DNA of 21,370 nt, taken from NCBI GenBank assembly GCA_036489495.1, contig DASXFR010000124.1, positions 1-21,370 on the forward strand, read 5' to 3'. Of the stretch, positions 7,125-13,899 are shown piece after piece. The stretch is from DASZIT01 sp036489495. GTDB taxonomy: Bacteria > Actinomycetota > Acidimicrobiia > Acidimicrobiales > RAAP-2. Each line of letters opens with the position of its first letter. The stretch's first letter is position 1. Both the position numbers and the translations under genes were made by a program. Below the pieces are notes generated by a model that worked only from the letters and a program-made list of their open reading frames with translations, made no database searches and was not told where the DNA came from.

Positions 7125-8177
7125 ATGCGGATCGGGATCCTGACCGGGGGCGGCGACTGTCCGGGTCTCAACGCGGTGATCCGGGCGGTGGTGATCGGCG
7201 GTGCTGTCCGCTTCGAGGATGAGACGGTCGGCTTCCTGGACGGATGGCGCGGGGTCATCGAGGGCGCCACCATCCCGCTGCTGCCCGTCGAGTGCCGGCG
7301 AATCCTGACCCGGGGCGGCACCATCCTCGGCTCGTCCCGGACCAACCCGTTCGCCACCGACGAAGGACCCGAGCGGGTCATGGCCACCATCGAGCGGTTG
7401 GGCATCGACGCGCTAGTGGCCATCGGCGGCGACGACACCCTCGGGGCCGCCGACCGGCTGGCCGGGATGGGTCTCCAGGTGGTCGGGGTGCCCAAGACGA
7501 TTGACAACGACCTGTCGGGAACCGAGGTCACCTTCGGGTTCGACACCGCGGTGCAGGTCGCCACCGAGGCGATCGACCGGCTCCAGACCACCGCCGAGTC
7601 CCACCACCGGGTCATGGTCTGCGAGGTGATGGGGCGCAATGTCGGTCACATCGCCGTGCACGCCGGCATCGCCGGGGGCGCCGCCGAGATCCTGATCCCC
7701 GAAGAGCCGTTCTCCATCGAGGCGGTCTGCCAGCGACTCCGGGACCGGCACTCCGGCGGCCGTTTCTTCTCGACCCTGGTGGTGGCCGAGGGTGCCCTCC
7801 CCCGGGACGAGACGGCGGCGTTGTCGGCCAAGGGGGCCAGGGTGCCGTTCGGGGGCACCGACCAGTTCGGCCACGCCCGACTGGGTGGCATCGGCGGGTG
7901 GCTGGCCCAGGAGATCGAGCGCCGGACCGGCTACGAGGCGCGGGCCACCGTGTTGGGCCATATTCAGCGGGGCGGGTCACCCACCGCCTTCGACCGGGTG
8001 CTGGCCACCCGGTTCGGGGCCGCCGCCCTCCAGGCGGTCCATGACGGAGACTTCGGGGCGATGGTGGCCCTCCAGGCCGGGAACATCGTGGCCATCCCGC
8101 TGTCGGAGGCCGCCGGCAAGCCGAAGACGGTCGACCCTCACCTCTACCAGGGGGTGGCCGGCCACTACCTCGGCTGA
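7125..8177 (+). CDS. 6-phosphofructokinase, probably pyrophosphate-dependent
   Basis: Phosphorylates fructose-6-phosphate; cytosolic glycolysis. The 350-residue PfkA-fold protein starts 'MRIGILTGGGDCPGLNAVIR' and has 'ILGSSRTNPF', 'GGDDTLGAA', 'GVPKTIDNDL', 'FGFDTAVQ', 'EVMGRNVGHIA', 'LGHIQRGG' and 'FGAAAL'. Residue 104 is Asp in GGDDT and residue 124 is Lys in PKTIDND. In this family Gly104/Gly124 marks ATP enzymes, and Asp104/Lys124 marks PPi-dependent or mixed-substrate enzymes. I therefore predict a reversible PPi-PFK. A GGAG site lies 7 bases before the ATG, and the gene follows mak by 15 bp, so it is probably the third gene of the treS run. It converges with galT after a 22-bp gap that contains the palindrome GGCCCGGGCC (8182-8191). 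Confidence 0.9.
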   Translation: MRIGILTGGGDCPGLNAVIRAVVIGGAVRFEDETVGFLDGWRGVIEGATIPLLPVECRRILTRGGTILGSSRTNPFATDEGPERVMATIERLGIDALVAIGGDDTLGAADRLAGMGLQVVGVPKTIDNDLSGTEVTFGFDTAVQVATEAIDRLQTTAESHHRVMVCEVMGRNVGHIAVHAGIAGGAAEILIPEEPFSIEAVCQRLRDRHSGGRFFSTLVVAEGALPRDETAALSAKGARVPFGGTDQFGHARLGGIGGWLAQEIERRTGYEARATVLGHIQRGGSPTAFDRVLATRFGAAALQAVHDGDFGAMVALQAGNIVAIPLSEAAGKPKTVDPHLYQGVAGHYLG

Positions 8178-8199
8178 GCGAGGCCCGGGCCGGGTCGAT

Positions 8200-9252
8200 T
8201 CAGAAGCCGCTGGAGACCGGCACCCGGACCTTGAGCTCTTCGGCCGCCTGCTCGGGGTTCTTGATGTTGATCAACACCCCGGTGCCGAGCTCGAAACCGG
8301 CCACGGTGGTCAGCTTCGGCACCACGTGGACGTGCCAGTGGTAGGGCTCGGGGGCCCGGTAGGGGGCGGAATGGAAGACCAGGTTGTAGGCCACGTCGCC
8401 GACCACGTCGCGGAGACTTCCGAGCGTCTCCTTCAGCGCCTTGCCCACCGCCTTGAGATCGGCCGGGGGGCTGTGGTGGAGGTGGGGGCAGTGGGTGCGG
8501 GGGATAATCATCATCTCGTAGGGTGAACCACTCCAGAACGGGCAGATCACCAACACCCGCTCGTCGGCGTAGACCACCCGGTGGCCGACGTTCTCCTCGG
8601 CATCAGCGGCGGTGCACAGGAGGCACCGGCCGGCGAACCGGGCGAATCCGGCTTGCTCCTCCACCAGTTCGCGGGGGACGAACGACATTCCCAACAGCTG
8701 TCCGTGAGGATGGTCGACCGAGGCGCCCGCCTCCCGACCGGAGTTGAGGATGGCCTGGCTGTAGCGGAGGCCGGGGATGGTCGAGTGCTCCTCGATCCGA
8801 TCGCGGATCGCCGCCATCACCAGACCGGTCTGGTCATCGGTCAGCATCGACCATTTCCGGTCGTGGTCGGGGGAGATGACCAACACCTCGTGGATGCCGC
8901 CCGCGGTGGCCTGGGTGAAGACCGGCCCGCGGTTGGTGACCACGAACGGCTCGTCGCCTTCGAAGGCCGGATAGAGATTCGGGACCACCCGCACCAGCCA
9001 ACGACCTTCGGGACCGTAGGTCTCCAGGGCCGGCGGGGAGGCCTCCTCGTTGCCGGGGCAGAACGGGCAAGGCCGGGAGGTGTCCGCCTGGGTGGTGGCC
9101 ATCGGCGAGAAGGCCATGGGCCGGTGGGCCCGATCGGTGCTGACCACTACCCATCGGCCGGTGAGAGGATCGAGGCGGAGCTGGTTCATCTGCGTGGTGT
9201 GTGTCCCATGAGGTTGGTAGTCGGGATCGAAGCTGGTCGGGCTCGATGTCAC
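8200..9252 (-). CDS. galT: Galactose-1-phosphate uridylyltransferase (HIT superfamily)
   Basis: Predicted to exchange UMP between UDP-glucose and galactose-1-phosphate (Leloir pathway). The 350-residue product has 'LRLDPLTGRWVVVST', a CPFC zinc pair with the following PGNE, 'RVVPNLYPAF', 'GIHEVLVISPDHD', 'LNSGREAGASVDHPHGQL' with the HPH active-site triad, and the second-domain 'YHWHVHVVPKL'. The GTG at 9252 is preferred because a TAATCT box (9268-9273, minus) lies 15 bases upstream. The ATG at 9189 (MNQLRLDPLTG) is a credible alternative that matches the N-terminus of many homologues more closely. No galK or galE is adjacent, so a related nucleotidyltransferase activity cannot be excluded. 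Confidence 0.87.
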   Translation of the reverse strand: MTSSPTSFDPDYQPHGTHTTQMNQLRLDPLTGRWVVVSTDRAHRPMAFSPMATTQADTSRPCPFCPGNEEASPPALETYGPEGRWLVRVVPNLYPAFEGDEPFVVTNRGPVFTQATAGGIHEVLVISPDHDRKWSMLTDDQTGLVMAAIRDRIEEHSTIPGLRYSQAILNSGREAGASVDHPHGQLLGMSFVPRELVEEQAGFARFAGRCLLCTAADAEENVGHRVVYADERVLVICPFWSGSPYEMMIIPRTHCPHLHHSPPADLKAVGKALKETLGSLRDVVGDVAYNLVFHSAPYRAPEPYHWHVHVVPKLTTVAGFELGTGVLINIKNPEQAAEELKVRVPVSSGF

Positions 9253-9267
9253 TCGGGTGGTATCGGC

Positions 9268-9273
9268 AGATTA
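9268..9273 (-). promoter_or_regulatory. Predicted -10 box for galT
   Basis: Minus-strand TAATCT (TANNNT) lies 15 bases before the GTG at 9252 and would give a very short 5' leader. A weaker GATACC lies exactly 6 bases before the GTG. No -35 is clear. Confidence 0.3.
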
Positions 9274-9403
9274 CCGGTGCTTCCTGAGTGGTGGGGCGCT
9301 CGGGTGTGTGCCTCCAACGTAGCAACCCCCAGGCCTCAGGTGGCGTAGGGGGGTACATAAGAAACGTCTCAAAATGGCGGTTCTTGCGCGGTCGGGGCAG
9401 ATT

Positions 9404-9418
9404 CCCGTCTTCGGCGGG
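9404..9418 (+). other. Small UUCG-loop hairpin upstream of the membrane-protein gene
   Basis: CCCG-T-C-TTCG-G-CGGG folds into a five-pair stem with one bulged T and a stable C(UUCG)G tetraloop, ending 10 bases before ATG 9429. It lies in the 176-bp gap after galT (9253-9428), in which I find no gene and no clear promoter for the membrane protein. It may affect translation start, but there is no direct evidence. Confidence 0.3.
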
Positions 9419-9428
9419 GGACGCCGGG

Positions 9429-9962
9429 ATGAAAGAATCGTCGCCGATGTCCACTCCCGCCCCTTCGGTCGCCGCGCTGGTGGCGGTCTCCGTCAACCGG
9501 GGGGCCGCCTACGAAGTGGTGGTGTTGGCCCACGTCCTGTCCGCGGTGATCGGGTTCGGCGCGGTGGGCGTCGCCGGTGCCTACGCGCTGATCCTCGGCC
9601 GCCGGGGCCCGACCTCCGAGTCGGTGGTGAGGTACTACCGTCCGGGGGTGAACTGGGCCGGGAGGGTCGTGTTCGTGGTCCCGGTCCTCGGGTTCGTGCT
9701 CATCGGAATGAGCCACAACTCCCCTGGTGGCTACGCGGTGTCGGACGGCTGGGTGATGGTGGGGCTCTTGCTCTGGGCGGTGGCGGCACTGGCCGCCGAG
9801 GTGGTGCTGTGGCCGACCGAGCGCGGGCTCCAGCAGTTGGTGGCGGCGGGGGATTGGCAGGATCCGGCCCACCGGTCGCTGACCCGGCGGGTGGCGTGGA
9901 CCTCGGGTGGGCTGCTGGTCATCTTCGTGGCGTCGATGGTGGTGATGGTGGCCAAGCCCTGA
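9429..9962 (+). CDS. Small integral membrane protein (DUF2269-like), function unknown
   Basis: The 177-residue hydrophobic protein has four predicted membrane spans. They lie at about residues 28-55 ('VVVLAHVLSAVIGFGAVGVA'), 77-93 ('AGRVVFVVPVLGFVLIGM'), 105-126 ('WVMVGLLLWAVAALAAEVVL') and 155-175 ('GGLLVIFVASMVVMVA'). Helix 1 has an internal His after two Val residues, and a Pro/Arg-Asn-Trp segment lies between helices 1 and 2. The overall layout resembles the DUF2269 group of predicted membrane proteins, a family with no settled role. The start could be ATG 9429 or ATG 9447 (MSTPAPS); neither has a strong Shine-Dalgarno. It converges with the cysG-like gene across a GC-rich hairpin. No functional partner is obvious. 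Confidence 0.72.
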   Translation: MKESSPMSTPAPSVAALVAVSVNRGAAYEVVVLAHVLSAVIGFGAVGVAGAYALILGRRGPTSESVVRYYRPGVNWAGRVVFVVPVLGFVLIGMSHNSPGGYAVSDGWVMVGLLLWAVAALAAEVVLWPTERGLQQLVAAGDWQDPAHRSLTRRVAWTSGGLLVIFVASMVVMVAKP

Positions 9963-9965
9963 CGT

Positions 9966-9981
9966 CGGCGGGGAGCCGCCG
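9966..9981. terminator. Hairpin between convergent genes (possible bidirectional terminator)
   Basis: A perfect 6-bp stem, CGGCGG-GGAG-CCGCCG, fills most of the 23-bp gap between the membrane-protein stop (9962) and the cysG-like stop (9986). It has no T-tract, so its role is inferred from position. Confidence 0.4.
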
Positions 9982-9985
9982 GCGG

Positions 9986-10642
9986 TCAACCGTCGACGAA
10001 GGTGCGAAGGACGGCCCGGGCCTCGTCGATGCGACCCTGTCGAACCAGCGGCACCACCTGGCTCTCGAGGATCCGGTCCCAGCCGAGTGACTCGGTGGAG
10101 GCGCCGGTGTCCTTGACCAACGACCGGGCCTCGTCGAGCAGCTCGGCGGCCACCGCCACGTCGAAGTCGAGGGTTCCGGCGACCCGGGAGCGGAGCCATC
10201 CGGCCAGCGCCGGGCTGGTGCCCCCGGTGGAGACGGCCACCGTCACCGACCCCGCCCGGTGCACCGCCGGGAGCAGGAAGCTGCAGTTGTCGACGTCGTC
10301 GGCGCTGTTCACCCACACCCCGGCGGCGTCGGCGTCGGCGAACACCGCATGGTCCACCTCCGGTCTTCCGGTGGCGGTGACCACCAACCGGTAGTCGGCG
10401 GCTTCCGGGCTCCGGTAGGGGCGGACCTCGATGGTCAGCGACTCCGCCGTCCCCCCGGCCGGCGGGGCTGGCGCCCGGGCGCGGATGGCATCGACGACGT
10501 CTGGGGCGACCACGGTGACCCGGGCCCCGCAGCTCAGCAGTCCTTCGACCTTGCGGGCGGCCACCGGTCCGCCCCCGACCACCAGGCACCTCCGTCCGGC
10601 GACCACCAGCGAGACCGGATACAGCGGGGCGGAAGGGGCCAC
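9986..10642 (-). CDS. cysG: Precorrin-2 dehydrogenase / sirohydrochlorin ferrochelatase (CysG N-terminal type)
   Basis: Predicted to convert precorrin-2 to sirohydrochlorin with NAD and insert iron to give siroheme. The 218-residue protein matches only the N-terminal part of E. coli CysG (Met8p/CysG-N). It has 'LYPVSLVVAGRRCLVVGGGPVAARKV' cut across residues 7-32 with a Rossmann GGGPVAARK, the 'VTVVAPD' strand end, and 'VNSADDVDNCSFLLPA' (111-126). Asp115 sits where the family has its catalytic aspartate. 'VAVSTGGTSPALA' follows. The uroporphyrinogen methyltransferase domain is absent, so that step must be encoded elsewhere. The GTG start lies 10 bp after the cysN stop, and the gene is third in a cysD-cysN-cysG run. 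Siroheme is the cofactor of the reductase encoded divergently nearby, which explains the placement. Confidence 0.88.
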   Translation of the reverse strand: MAPSAPLYPVSLVVAGRRCLVVGGGPVAARKVEGLLSCGARVTVVAPDVVDAIRARAPAPPAGGTAESLTIEVRPYRSPEAADYRLVVTATGRPEVDHAVFADADAAGVWVNSADDVDNCSFLLPAVHRAGSVTVAVSTGGTSPALAGWLRSRVAGTLDFDVAVAAELLDEARSLVKDTGASTESLGWDRILESQVVPLVRQGRIDEARAVLRTFVDG

Positions 10643-10652
10643 GTCTGCCCGA

Positions 10653-12056
10653 TCAGACGTGGGCGTCGAGGGGGGCGGGGTCCGGGTCCAGAGGGGTCAG
10701 GGCCGGGGGCCCCACCATTCCGGCCGCCACCGTGCCGTTGGTGGTCGGGTCGATGACCACGAAGCTGCCGGTGATCCGATTGCGGTGGTAGGGATCGACC
10801 GCCAGGGGAGTGGCCACCGCCAGCGTGACGGTGCCGATGTCGTTCTCGGCCAGGGCGTTGGCCGGCAGCAGCTCCAGACGGTTGACATCCAACCGGCCGT
10901 CCACCGACAGGATCCGGGCCGGAGTCACCCGGGTGGTGTGCTTGATCCGATACTGGGCCCCGGCGGTCAGCGGTCGGGGGTCGAACCAGCAGACGGTGGC
11001 GACCAGCTGGGTCACCACCTCGGGGGGATCGTCGGCGGCGGCCAGCAGATCGCCCCGGCTCACGTCGACGTCGTCGGCCAGTTGCACCGACACCGAGAGC
11101 CCCACCGCCGCCTCGGCCAGCGGTCCGTCGAGGGTTTCGACCCCGCTCACCGTCGAGCGTTGCCCGCCGGGGAGCACCACGACTTCGTCGCCCTGGCGAA
11201 GGGGACCTCCATTGACCATGCCGGCGTAGGTGCGTCCACCCCCCGGTTGGCGCAGCACCCACTGGACCGGGAGCCGGGCCCCCGAGCCGCGGCGGTCGCC
11301 GTGGGCCCCCGCCCACTCGCCGGCCGGCGCCTGCTCGAGCGCCTCGAGGATGGTGGGACCGTCGTACCACCGGGCGGCGTCGCGGCGTTCGGCGACGTTG
11401 TCGCCGTTGAGGGCCGACACCGGGATCACGATGCACGACTCGACCCCCAGCCGGGCGGCCAGCCGGGCCATGTCGGTGACCACCTGTTGATAGATGGACT
11501 CGTCCCAATCGACCAGGTCCATCTTGTTGGCCGCCACGATCAGGTGGCGCACCCCCAGCAGGGCGGCGATGCAGACATGGCGGCGGGTCTGTTCGCGCAA
11601 CCCCTTGGGGGCGTCCACCACCACCAGGGCGAGGTCGGCGGTCGAGGCGCCGGTGGCCATGTTCCGGGTGTACTGCACGTGACCCGGGCAGTCGGCGATG
11701 ACGAACTTGCGGGTGGGGGTGGCGGCGTAGCGGTAGGCGACGTCGATGGTGATCCCCTGCTCCCGCTCGGCCCGGAGCCCGTCGGTGACGAACGAGAGGT
11801 CGATACCGTCCACCCCCCGCCGGCGGGAGGCCGCCTCCACCGCTTCGATCTGATCGTCGAACAGCTGTTTGGTGTCGTGGAGCAGCCGTCCGATGAGGGT
11901 GGACTTGCCGTCGTCCACCGATCCGATGGCGGCGAACCGCAGCAGGTCCATGACCGGCTGATCGGAGCCGGAGCCGGCCGCGGCCGGATCAGTGTCGTCG
12001 AGGGGAACCGGGCCGGCGCCAACCACGGTGCCGGTGCCGTCTGCCGTTGCCGCCAC
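10653..12056 (-). CDS. cysN: Sulfate adenylyltransferase subunit 1 (GTPase subunit)
   Basis: Large subunit of ATP sulfurylase; GTP hydrolysis drives formation of adenylylsulfate (APS) from ATP and sulfate. The 467-residue EF-Tu-like protein has P-loop GSVDDGKST (45-53), the switch segment 'AEREQGITIDVAYRY', DCPGH (122-126) and NKMD (177-180). Beta-barrel domains 2 and 3 follow, with 'PVQWVLR' and 'YRIKHTTR'. It ends after the barrels and has no fused APS kinase (CysC) domain, unlike mycobacterial CysNC. That fits a pathway in which CysH uses APS directly. An unusual N-terminal extension of about 35 Gly/Ala/Asp-rich residues precedes 'MDLLRFAAIGS', so a start at Met36 is possible. The GTG lies 3 bp after the cysD stop. 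Confidence 0.94.
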   Translation of the reverse strand: MAATADGTGTVVGAGPVPLDDTDPAAAGSGSDQPVMDLLRFAAIGSVDDGKSTLIGRLLHDTKQLFDDQIEAVEAASRRRGVDGIDLSFVTDGLRAEREQGITIDVAYRYAATPTRKFVIADCPGHVQYTRNMATGASTADLALVVVDAPKGLREQTRRHVCIAALLGVRHLIVAANKMDLVDWDESIYQQVVTDMARLAARLGVESCIVIPVSALNGDNVAERRDAARWYDGPTILEALEQAPAGEWAGAHGDRRGSGARLPVQWVLRQPGGGRTYAGMVNGGPLRQGDEVVVLPGGQRSTVSGVETLDGPLAEAAVGLSVSVQLADDVDVSRGDLLAAADDPPEVVTQLVATVCWFDPRPLTAGAQYRIKHTTRVTPARILSVDGRLDVNRLELLPANALAENDIGTVTLAVATPLAVDPYHRNRITGSFVVIDPTTNGTVAAGMVGPPALTPLDPDPAPLDAHV

Positions 12057-12059
12057 GGT

Positions 12060-13019
12060 TTAGAAGTAGCCCTCGCGCTTGCGGTCTTCCATCGAGGTTT
12101 CCGAGAACCGGTCGTCGGCCCGGGTGGCGCCCCGCTCCGAGACCCGCGACACCGCGACTTCCTGGATGATCCGGGCCAGGGTGGTGGCGTTCGAGCGCAC
12201 CGCCCCGGTGCAGGTGGCGTCGCCCACGGTGCGGAACCGGACCGTCTCCTCGATGGCGGTCTCGCCGGGGGCGGGCACCACCCATTCCGACTCGGCCAGC
12301 AGCATGCCGTCCCGCTCGATGACCGAGCGGCGATGGGCGTAGTAGATGGACGGGAGCTCGATGGATTCGCGCTCGATGTACTGCCAGATGTCCAGCTCGG
12401 TCCAGTCCGACAGCGGGAAGGCCCGCAGGTGCTCGCCCGGCTGCACCTGTCCGGAGTAGAGCTGCCACAGCTCAGGGCGCTGGCGCTTGGGGTCCCACTG
12501 CCCGAAGGTGTCACGGAAGGAGAGGACCCGTTCCTTGGCCCGGGCCTTGTCCTCGTCCCGCCGGGCGCCTCCGATGCAGGCGTCGAACCCGTGGGCGTTG
12601 ATGGCGTCGAGCAGCGCGGTGGTCTGCAGGCGGTTCCGCATCCCGCCGGGACCGGGATCCGCCACCCGGCCGGTGTCGATCGACTCCTGCACGGAGGCGA
12701 CCAGCAACCGCTCCCCTAGCTCCTCGATGCGCCGGTCCCGGAAATCGATGACTTCGGGGAAGTTGTGGCCGGTGTCAACATGCATGACCGGGAACGGGAA
12801 GCGACCGGGCCGGAACGCCTTCTCCGCCAGCCGGAGCAGCACCGCGGAGTCCTTGCCCCCGCTGAACAGGAGCACCGGGTGCTCACATTCGGCCGCCACC
12901 TCCCGCATGATGAAGATGGCGTGGGCCTCCAGCAGATCGAGGTGGTCGACGGTCGGCCGGGGGTTGGTGGCCGGCGCGTCCAGGGAGCCGGCGGTAGGGG
13001 GATCGAGGGTGGTGGTCAT
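12060..13019 (-). CDS. cysD: Sulfate adenylyltransferase subunit 2 (PP-loop subunit)
   Basis: Catalytic adenylyltransferase subunit partnering CysN. The 319-residue product has the PP-loop SGGKDS (53-58), 'VMHVDTGHNFPEVIDFRD', 'CIGGARRDEDKARAKER', 'LSDWTELDIWQYI', and the C-terminal 'DRFSETSMEDRKREGYF' typical of CysD. The ATG at 13019 has only a weak upstream AGGA about 12 bases away. It is first in the minus-strand cysD-cysN-cysG run and divergent from cysH. The 204-bp divergent gap contains an AT-rich promoter island. A short frame on the same strand (13150-13016) ends in TGA overlapping this ATG (see findings). Confidence 0.95.
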   Translation of the reverse strand: MTTTLDPPTAGSLDAPATNPRPTVDHLDLLEAHAIFIMREVAAECEHPVLLFSGGKDSAVLLRLAEKAFRPGRFPFPVMHVDTGHNFPEVIDFRDRRIEELGERLLVASVQESIDTGRVADPGPGGMRNRLQTTALLDAINAHGFDACIGGARRDEDKARAKERVLSFRDTFGQWDPKRQRPELWQLYSGQVQPGEHLRAFPLSDWTELDIWQYIERESIELPSIYYAHRRSVIERDGMLLAESEWVVPAPGETAIEETVRFRTVGDATCTGAVRSNATTLARIIQEVAVSRVSERGATRADDRFSETSMEDRKREGYF

Positions 13020-13090
13020 GATGGGGGTGGTTCCTGTCCCTGGTCAGTGGCGGCTTGGATGGAAGTGGAATAGGCCGGTAGGTCGGCTCG

Positions 13091-13102
13091 GTTGTGTACA
13101 AC
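13091..13102. promoter_or_regulatory. Inverted repeat GTTGT-GT-ACAAC in the cysD/cysH gap (operator candidate)
   Basis: Five-base arms around a 2-bp centre lie 72-83 bp upstream of cysD and about 50 bp from the AT-rich promoter island. Just beside it, 13104-13116 can form a hairpin (TCGGG-AAG-CCCGA) in the cysD leader. The regulator is unknown, and a chance origin is possible for such a short repeat. Confidence 0.3.
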
Positions 13103-13142
13103 ATCGGGAAGCCCGAGGTGATTCCACCAAAAGATGATCCGA

Positions 13143-13158
13143 TTAGTCATATATACTA
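13143..13158. promoter_or_regulatory. AT-rich divergent promoter island between cysD and cysH
   Basis: In otherwise GC-rich DNA this 16-bp stretch is almost all A/T. It holds a perfect TATACT -10 for the cysH direction (13152-13157). Reading the other way it gives TAGTAT and TATATG, candidate -10 boxes for cysD. The outer bases form TAGT-N7-ACTA (13144-13158), a symmetric element that could bind one regulator controlling both operons. No good -35 is visible, which suggests activator-dependent transcription. Confidence 0.5.
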
Positions 13159-13160
13159 GT

Positions 13161-13193
13161 GGGGCCGGATACCCGCAAGGTCCCGGGGCCCCG
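13161..13193 (+). promoter_or_regulatory. GC-rich foldable leader of the cysH transcript
   Basis: Starting just after the predicted TATACT -10, GGGGCC (13161-13166) can pair with GGCCCC (13187-13192), and GGA (13167-13169) with TCC (13181-13183). The segment also contains the perfect 10-bp palindrome CGGGGCCCCG (13184-13193). It could be a leader hairpin or an operator. I see no match to a known riboswitch. Confidence 0.3.
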
Positions 13194-13223
13194 TAACGAT
13201 CCACGCGACGAGAGCGAGCCACG

Positions 13224-13898
13224 TTGTCCACCCAGCCCCAACTGACGACCCTTCACCAGGAGCTGGCCGAACTGTCGGCCGAGTTCGAGTCGGCCCCGGC
13301 CGGCAAGGTGATCACCTGGGCGTTGGAGCGGTTCGGGTCGAAGGTGTCGCTGGCCTGTTCGTTCCAGGATGCGGTCATCGTCGATCTGGCGGTGGCCGCC
13401 GATCCGGGGATCGAGGTCGTCTTCCTCGACACCGGCGCCCACTTCCCCGAGACCCTGGCCTATGTGGAGACCATCCGCGACCGCTACAACCTCAACCTGA
13501 CCACCACCCATCCGGTGGAGGGTGCCGAGGATTGGCCCTGCGGGTCGGACCGCTGCTGCGAATTCCGCAAGGTCCTCCCGCTGAAGCAGGCGTTGCAGGG
13601 CCAGGAGGCGTGGATGACCGGGGTCAAGCGGGTGGACGCCCCGACCCGGGCCGCCGCCCCCATCGTCTCCTTCGACGAGAATTGGGGGATGGTCAAGATC
13701 AATCCGCTGGCCACCTGGACCGACCAGGACATTGCCGGCTACGAGGCCGATCACGGCATCCCCCGCCACCCGCTGCTGTCCCAGGGCTACCTGTCCATCG
13801 GGTGCGCACCGACCACCCGCCCGGTGGCTCCGGGCGAGGATCCGAGAGCCGGGCGTTGGTCCGACTCGGACAAGGTCGAGTGCGGGCTGCACCTCTGA
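13224..13898 (+). CDS. cysH: Adenylylsulfate (APS) reductase-type CysH, with one cluster cysteine missing
   Basis: Predicted to reduce APS to sulfite with thioredoxin. The 224-residue PP-loop-fold protein has 'SLACSFQDAVI', 'FLDTGAHFPETL', the cluster motif 'CCEFRKVLPL' (Cys111-Cys112), 'MTGVKRVDAPTRA', 'VKINPLATWTDQDI' and the C-terminal catalytic 'ECGLHL' (Cys220). It is most like APS reductases such as mycobacterial CysH. Those read CAPCT at the third and fourth cluster ligands, but this protein reads 'IGCAPTTRPV', so Cys194 is present and Thr197 replaces the last ligand. An extra Cys106 lies five residues before the Cys pair. The start is TTG at 13224, behind a purine-rich GAGAGCGAG. An in-frame TAA at 13194 limits alternatives, and no better start is seen. 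Overlap or spacing to the sulfite reductase gene is 1 bp. Confidence 0.9.
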   Translation: MSTQPQLTTLHQELAELSAEFESAPAGKVITWALERFGSKVSLACSFQDAVIVDLAVAADPGIEVVFLDTGAHFPETLAYVETIRDRYNLNLTTTHPVEGAEDWPCGSDRCCEFRKVLPLKQALQGQEAWMTGVKRVDAPTRAAAPIVSFDENWGMVKINPLATWTDQDIAGYEADHGIPRHPLLSQGYLSIGCAPTTRPVAPGEDPRAGRWSDSDKVECGLHL

Positions 13899-13899
13899 G

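Noticed and set aside
8182..8191. GGCCCGGGCC palindrome between pfk and galT as a terminator
   Set aside because: It has no loop beyond the self-palindrome and no T-tract; such palindromes are common at this GC content.
10431..12719. Very long plus-strand open frame (762 codons)
   Set aside because: It is antisense to cysG, cysN and cysD, has no recognisable domain and shows low-complexity shadow composition.
13020..13223. SAM riboswitch or poly-cysteine leader peptide upstream of the cys operons
   Set aside because: No SAM aptamer core is recognisable, and neither strand has a short frame with a cysteine run. A frame from GTG 13159 contains one Cys only.
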